Below are positions 60,246 to 64,000 of a DNA stretch of 64,000 bases, one piece after another. The number at the start of each line of letters is the position of its first letter. Positions within the stretch are counted from its first letter, which is position 1. The notes under the pieces were generated by a model that had not been told where the DNA came from, made no database searches, and was given only the letters and a program-made list of their open reading frames with translations. Origin of the DNA: Actinomycetes bacterium (GTDB lineage Bacteria; Actinomycetota; Actinomycetes; Propionibacteriales; Nocardioidaceae); contig JAEWOG010000068.1 in NCBI GenBank assembly GCA_023460975.1, positions 8,419-72,418 of the forward strand, in the 5' to 3' direction. The position numbers and the translations under genes were made by a program.

Positions 60246-60278
60246 CCTGAAGCGCCCTGGGTCTGATGGAGACTCGCG

Positions 60279-61166
60279 CTATTTGATTCCGACCAGCAGG
60301 TTGCGGTCGTTGGGGACAGCATAGAACGCGTTCTCGAACTCGGCGGGCGGGACGTCGCCGAGATAGCCGTGGAGGCGCTGCGTGTTGTGCCAGTGCACCC
60401 ACCCGAGCGTCGCGAGCTCAAGGTCTTCGACCGTCTTCCACGGCCCTGGCCGCGCGGGGCCGCGGACGAGTTCTGCCTTGTAGTAGCCGTTCACAGTCTC
60501 GGCGAGGGCGTTGTCATAGCTGTCGCCGACCGTCCCGATCGACGGCGTGGCGCCGATCTCTGCGAGGCGTTCGCCATAGCGAATCGACGTGAATTGAGAG
60601 CCGGCATCGCTGTGACACCGCAGATCCTCGTGCCGGGCGCCGCGCGACCAGCGGGCCATCTCGATCGCGTCGAGGACCATCTCGGTTCGCATGTGCGACG
60701 CGACCCGCCAACCCACGATCATCCTGCTGAACGCGTCGATGATGAAGCACACGTAGGCGACGCCCGCCCAGGTCGGCACGAACGTCAGATCGGTGACCCA
60801 GAGCCGGTTCGGGGCGGTCGCGGTGAACTCCCGCTTCACCAGGTCCGGGTGACGCGCCGACGCCGGATCCGGCCTCGTTGTCTTGACCCGCTTCGACCGC
60901 CTCACGCCCTCGATCCCCGCAACGCGCATCAACCGGGCGGTCTGGTCGCGGCCGATCATGATCCCCGCGCGGCGGGCAGCTTTCCAGAGCTTGCGGACCC
61001 CGTAGACGCAGTAGTTGGTCTCCCAGAGTTCGACCAGCTGGGGGATCAGCTCCTCGTCCCGCACCGCGCGGGCGGACGGCGCCCGTGACTTGGCGGCGTA
61101 GTAGCTGCTCGGAGCCACCTGCAGCAGCCTGCAGATGAGCTCGACTCCGAGCCGGCGACCATCCAC
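60279..61166 (-). CDS. IS3 transposase OrfB (DDE integrase domain)
   Basis: 295 residues from the annotated start, but normally made as an OrfAB fusion by -1 frameshifting near GGAAATAG at the orfA end. HTH_21 region, then the rve catalytic domain with D in WVTDLTFV, D in HSDAGSQF and E in NALAETVNGYYKAEL (DDE). Ends PNDRNLLVGIK. Appears intact. Confidence 0.92.
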   Translation of the reverse strand: MDGRRLGVELICRLLQVAPSSYYAAKSRAPSARAVRDEELIPQLVELWETNYCVYGVRKLWKAARRAGIMIGRDQTARLMRVAGIEGVRRSKRVKTTRPDPASARHPDLVKREFTATAPNRLWVTDLTFVPTWAGVAYVCFIIDAFSRMIVGWRVASHMRTEMVLDAIEMARWSRGARHEDLRCHSDAGSQFTSIRYGERLAEIGATPSIGTVGDSYDNALAETVNGYYKAELVRGPARPGPWKTVEDLELATLGWVHWHNTQRLHGYLGDVPPAEFENAFYAVPNDRNLLVGIK

Positions 61167-61198
61167 GACGTCGTCTTTGTTCGCGGCGACGAACGCGA

Positions 61199-61543
61199 CT
61201 ATTTCCGGTAGTGGCGGTCGAGCTCCGCCCCGAAGAAAGACGCGGCCCGCTTGAGCACCTCGTTGGCTCGCCGCAACTCCCGGTTCTCCTGCTCGAGCTC
61301 ACGCACCCGCTGCGCCTCCGCGCTGCTCACGCCGGCAGTGACACCGTCATCGATGTCGGCCTGCTTCACCCACATCCGCACGGACTCGACCCCGTAACCG
61401 AGTTGCGTCGCGACGCGCTGGACCGTCCCTTGCGTGACACCGAGCTCCGCACGCAGCGTCCTCACCATCCGCACCGCGGCGGCCTTCTCCTCGACCGAGT
61501 ACCGACGCGTCGTCGGCTTCCCATTCGCCAGTTCCTTCGGCAT
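61199..61543 (-). CDS. IS3 transposase OrfA (HTH protein)
   Basis: 114 residues from the ATG at 61543 (MPKELANGKPTTRRYS). HTH_Tnp_1: KAAAVRMVRTLRAELGVTQG, GVESVRMWVKQADID; leucine-zipper-like C-terminus (VRELEQENRELRRANEVLKR). Stops at FFGAELDRHYRK, where the -1 frame enters orfB. Confidence 0.9.
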   Translation of the reverse strand: MPKELANGKPTTRRYSVEEKAAAVRMVRTLRAELGVTQGTVQRVATQLGYGVESVRMWVKQADIDDGVTAGVSSAEAQRVRELEQENRELRRANEVLKRAASFFGAELDRHYRK

Positions 61544-61790
61544 AACTCCATCCTCGTTTCCAAGGTCAGGAGCCTCCAACAAACCCAGGGCGCTTCACTT
61601 GGTGTCCCGGCGCCGGTTTGCCTGCATGTTCCGGCGACGCCCCTCGCTGGAGGCAGCAGGAGACCGTAGCGTCCCCCCTCCCGTTGCGCTGCCGACCATG
61701 CCATCAGGTTACGTGCAGGAGAGTGCAGGCTCCGAACCGACGTAAGTGATCGCGACCAACGGTAATCAGACGGTGGCTTCCGGGCTGGGG

Positions 61791-62348
61791 CTACGAGGGC
61801 GCGTTGACCGCTGGCGCGTCCACTTGAAAGCTCACGGTTGACCCCAAGGGTGTAAGGAGTTCTGCGGTGAACCACTCATAGATCGCTTTACATAAGATGC
61901 GGTATCGTTCCGGGTCGAGTTTCTGACCGCCCGCTACCTCACCGTGAGCGATGGGGTTTCTCACGGAGGCCAGGTCGTTGAGACTGTCGCGGAGCGGAGT
62001 AGTCAAGAAAGTTTCAAATCGCGATTCGTGATCCTCTCCAAAACGAGCTATAAGCTTGCTTAGCGAGCCCGCATTCAAGTTCGGCGCATGCGTGAAGAAA
62101 GACTTCGCAAATACGAGAGTGGGGCCGCCTGCAGTTTGCTCCAAGTACTTGATGACGCAATCGAAGGCCAACTTCTCCAGGAACCCAGCACAGCGAAGAC
62201 ACAGATACCTGCGCAAGTCATCTTGAAGGCGTGTCTGTTCTATCGGGATGAACGAGATGGCGGCGTGGAAGCGATCGAACTCTGATTCGAGCCTGGACCA
62301 TAGCGCGTAGGCTTCCTTGTGTGCGATGGCGCTCGCGGTAGCCGTCAT
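61791..62348 (-). CDS. HEPN-domain protein (RiboL-PSP/MAE_28990 type)
   Basis: 185 residues, all-helical. The R-x4-H catalytic motif of HEPN ribonucleases is present as RNPIAHGE near residue 128-135, preceded by LRDSLNDLASV. Its start is 4 nt downstream of the DUF262 stop, so the two are co-expressed. HEPN/DUF262 pairs are known as toxin-antitoxin-like or defence couples. Likely an RNase toxin; partner control is inferred. The 193-bp stretch between this gene and the IS has no recognisable feature. Confidence 0.8.
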   Translation of the reverse strand: MTATASAIAHKEAYALWSRLESEFDRFHAAISFIPIEQTRLQDDLRRYLCLRCAGFLEKLAFDCVIKYLEQTAGGPTLVFAKSFFTHAPNLNAGSLSKLIARFGEDHESRFETFLTTPLRDSLNDLASVRNPIAHGEVAGGQKLDPERYRILCKAIYEWFTAELLTPLGSTVSFQVDAPAVNAPS

Positions 62349-62352
62349 TCTC

Positions 62353-63519
62353 TTAGCTCACCAGGGCGCGATACGCTGCGTACAAGCGACCGAAGACACT
62401 GTCGCGGTGAGATGTGCTCCTCGATACCCAATCGATGTAGTCAGAATCCACACGAAGGCTTGCAATTGCATCTCGAACGCGATTCGGATCAATTTCTACA
62501 TCATTTGTCAGAGCGTAGATCAAGGTTCCCAGAATGGCATCAATGTGAGCGGCGTTCAGCCTCCCTGAGAACTTCAAGCCGTCTCTGCCGTTGGCCTCAA
62601 CGAGCAGCTTGCACGCTTTGCTGAAGCCCGCGGATAGCTTCTGCCGATCGCTCTCGGAGACCTTGCTCTTGCGGTCGAGATAGTTGTTCAAGAATTGAGC
62701 CATTGGCGGCTTGTATGCGACCAAGCGCTGCTCAGGATCGTCCCAACGATCCACGATGTGGTTTAGAACATCTGACATCGCAAGAGCACGCAGGATTAGC
62801 TCATGATCCTTGAGTTTCTTGTGTATTGCGCCGAACAGGAAGCGCCACGACGGGTCGTGGTTAAGGTCGCGAATCAGTTCGACCAGCGGCCCTCGGTACA
62901 GAGCAACTCTAATTTCCTGCGCGGTAAGCGAGACGCCGCCGCTGTTGAGGCGACCGAACAGGCGGTAGACGGCATCGCGGCCGTCCTCGCCAGCGGGCTC
63001 GATTACAACAGCTTGGATGAAGGTGTTGTTGAGGCGCCGCTTGCTTTCGGGAGAAAGGGTCGCGTAGCTGGCGCCTTGGAGGTGCTCGGCGACATCGCGG
63101 AGCACAAAGGGCCGACCGTCATCTTGATTGCCGGCATAGAAGTTCTGAAGAGTTGTGAGACGTTGCTGGCCGTCCAGGACTAAGTATCGACCGTCGGGCT
63201 CAACCACCAGAAAGATGCTCGGGACCGGCCATCCGAGAAGCAGAGATTCTATGAACTTCTCCATCCGGGGCGTAGTCCACACGCGTTGACGCTGGAAGCC
63301 CTCGACAGTCAAGCCACTTGACTCATCTGGATCGAAACGAGGTATGACGATGTCGCCCTCATCGAGTCGTCGCACGAGTCCGGCGACATCGAAGTCGGCT
63401 CCGAAGTAGGGGAGACTGGACGGCGTTGTCTCAAACAGGCCGAGGTCGTCCGCTTCGCTCTCGTCCTCGACAAGCTCGTCCGGGTCTTCCTCGGTCTCGA
63501 CGAACTCGACTTGGCTCAT
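62353..63519 (-). CDS. DUF262 protein (ParB-like/GmrSD N-terminal fold)
   Basis: 388 residues. Acidic N-terminus (1-30), then the DUF262 domain with FQRQRVWTTPRMEKFIESLL and the nucleotide-handling motif LDGQQRLTTL (DGQQR at 116-120), FGRLNSGGVSLTAQEIR further on. DUF262 is the NTPase/sensor half of GmrSD, SspE and BrxU. No DUF1524 HNH nuclease is fused; the HEPN neighbour would be the effector. ATG at 63519 has GGAG 7 nt upstream. Confidence 0.85.
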   Translation of the reverse strand: MSQVEFVETEEDPDELVEDESEADDLGLFETTPSSLPYFGADFDVAGLVRRLDEGDIVIPRFDPDESSGLTVEGFQRQRVWTTPRMEKFIESLLLGWPVPSIFLVVEPDGRYLVLDGQQRLTTLQNFYAGNQDDGRPFVLRDVAEHLQGASYATLSPESKRRLNNTFIQAVVIEPAGEDGRDAVYRLFGRLNSGGVSLTAQEIRVALYRGPLVELIRDLNHDPSWRFLFGAIHKKLKDHELILRALAMSDVLNHIVDRWDDPEQRLVAYKPPMAQFLNNYLDRKSKVSESDRQKLSAGFSKACKLLVEANGRDGLKFSGRLNAAHIDAILGTLIYALTNDVEIDPNRVRDAIASLRVDSDYIDWVSRSTSHRDSVFGRLYAAYRALVS

Positions 63520-63716
63520 GTAGGTGCTCCATCTCACGCGCGCGACGGTTCGGGCGCCCAGCGGGGACCCTGATGCAAGAGTACTGGCCGACCTGCACGC
63601 GGCTCCATGTCAAGAGACGCAGCTTGGCGTTGCGAGCAATGACTGGCTGCCGGAGGCATGGTAAGGAGTCGTTCGGAGGTGCCGGCGCCGGGCGTGCCCG
63701 ATGACGTGGTTTGTCA

Positions 63717-63803
63717 GGGGACCAGAAGGGGACCACAATCACGCAAACCATGCATCTCATGACGCGCCCTGCATGATCTGACGCCCGGAATCACGCGAAA
63801 ACC
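63717..63803. repeat. ICE right-end conserved block
   Basis: GGGGACCAGAAGGGGACCA (63717-63735) followed by the GCATGATCTGACGCCCGGAA block, matching the CIME right end at 25079-25162. The gene-free stretch 63520-63828 holds only this and a short variable part. Confidence 0.75.
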
Positions 63804-63828
63804 TGTCCGGCATGACCTGTTCGGGCGC

Positions 63829-63870
63829 CTGGGGGTCAAGGGGTCGCAGGTTCAAATCCTGTCAGCCCGA
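63829..63870 (+). repeat. att core copy 3 (right end of the array)
   Basis: Same 42-bp core with one G-to-A change (GGGGGTCAAGG). Marks the right boundary of the ICE. The following sequence (CAGTGTGATG) differs from copies 1 and 2 and should be the original chromosomal downstream flank of tRNA-Pro. Confidence 0.9.
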
Positions 63871-63897
63871 CAGTGTGATGTCTCAGGACATCGCGGA

Positions 63898-63929
63898 CAC
63901 CCGGACCCACGGAAACGTGGGTTCGGGTG
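63898..63929. terminator. Terminator beyond the right att site
   Basis: 14-bp stem with one G-U (63898-63911 with 63916-63929), GAAA loop, then TTCTT. A 6-bp hairpin GATGTC-TCAG-GACATC (63877-63892) precedes it. Probably the original tRNA-Pro terminator and also that of the convergent transposase. Confidence 0.7.
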
Positions 63930-63933
63930 TTCT

Positions 63934-64000
63934 TCATTTCTGGGTTCGTGGTTGGTAGTCCTTGCTCGGGTCGATGGTGAGTTCGCGGAGTAGTTCGCCG
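63934..64000 (-). CDS. IS481-type transposase, C-terminal end only
   Basis: 22 codons visible, reading GELLRELTIDPSKDYQPRTQ then K and stop (TGA at 63934-63936). This is the typical C-terminal tail of IS481-like integrase-core transposases. The rest lies beyond the window. Confidence 0.7.
   Translation of the reverse strand, partial: GELLRELTIDPSKDYQPRTQK

Larger units (their letters stand above)
60248..61597 (-). mobile_element. IS3-family insertion sequence (1350 bp)
   Basis: Terminal inverted repeats begin TGAAGCGCCCTGGGT at 60248 and, inverted, end at 61597; the first 15 bases match perfectly. orfA and orfB overlap with a -1 frameshift arrangement. No target duplication is visible (ATCC on one side, CTTG on the other), indicating a deletion or rearrangement at the insertion. 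Confidence 0.92.
25233..63870. mobile_element. T4SS-type integrative and conjugative element with resistance and defence cargo
   Basis: About 38.6 kb between att cores 2 and 3. Contents in order: integrase, excisionase, DUF4913, coupling protein, VirB4-like ATPase, DUF4062 insertion, SCO6880, TrbL, two DUF6112, M23 hydrolase, VirB8-like anchor, ParB, prim-pol, ArdC-like, AraC/MFS, MobF relaxase, AraC/Cmx, DprA, methyltransferase, restriction genes, IS3, HEPN/DUF262. All modules for excision, processing and transfer appear intact. Confidence 0.92.

Noticed and set aside
60244..61601. Target-site duplication for the IS3 element
   Set aside because: The bases flanking the two inverted repeats (ATCC, CTTG) do not match at any length of 3-4 bp.

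Overview
This is a high-GC actinobacterial chromosome segment. The conserved run pyrG - NUDIX - ald - xerD - helicase - parA - scpA - scpB - rluB - cmk - der is the synteny known from Mycobacterium, Propionibacteriales and relatives. The aminopeptidase N and gene content suggest Propionibacteriales (Nocardioidaceae-like), but this is inferred from remembered family resemblance, not from a search. Many genes have a TAnnnT box 6-7 nt before an ATG or GTG, the actinobacterial leaderless promoter layout.

Region 1 (1-19.9 kb) is ordinary core chromosome: CTP synthase (cut by the window start), PepN, a NUDIX hydrolase, a zinc-ribbon protein, an alpha/beta hydrolase, an intergenic repeat patch, alanine dehydrogenase, XerD, a DEAD-box helicase, the ParA/ScpA/ScpB chromosome-organisation genes, RluB, chorismate mutase, prephenate dehydrogenase, CMP kinase, an acyltransferase and Der. 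It ends in a degenerate tRNA-Pro copy followed by an intact tRNA-Pro(GGG).

Region 2 (20.05-63.87 kb) is a tandem pair of related mobile elements at the 3' end of that tRNA. A 42-bp tRNA-derived att core occurs at 20012, 25191 and 63829. The first element (about 5.2 kb) keeps both ends, the C-terminal 334 residues of an integrase and an ABC-F/MFS drug-resistance operon. It looks like a CIME, a deletion derivative that kept only ends and cargo. The second (about 38.6 kb) is a full T4SS-type ICE. It carries integrase and excisionase, a coupling protein, a VirB4-like ATPase, SCO6880, TrbL/VirB6, two small DUF6112 membrane proteins, a wall hydrolase, a ParB, prim-pol, an ArdC-like metallopeptidase and a MobF relaxase. 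The tra operon is interrupted by an oppositely oriented DUF4062 (TIR-like) gene with a C-terminal beta-sandwich, a candidate defence gene.

Region 3 is the ICE cargo. Two exporter cassettes (a 14-TM DHA2 pump and a Cmx-type chloramphenicol exporter) flank the relaxase. Each starts with a leaderless short leader peptide overlapping a hairpin and ends with an AraC-family gene carrying a perfect palindrome at the same codons. A third, truncated AraC copy sits in the CIME. From 54.8 to 63.5 kb is a defence island: a relic cytosine methyltransferase, an intact cytosine methyltransferase, an unknown gene, an HNH nuclease, a NaeI-type restriction enzyme with conserved active-site numbering, a TIGR04141 protein beheaded by an IS3 element, and a HEPN/DUF262 pair. 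Just past the right att copy is the C-terminal end of an IS481-type transposase.
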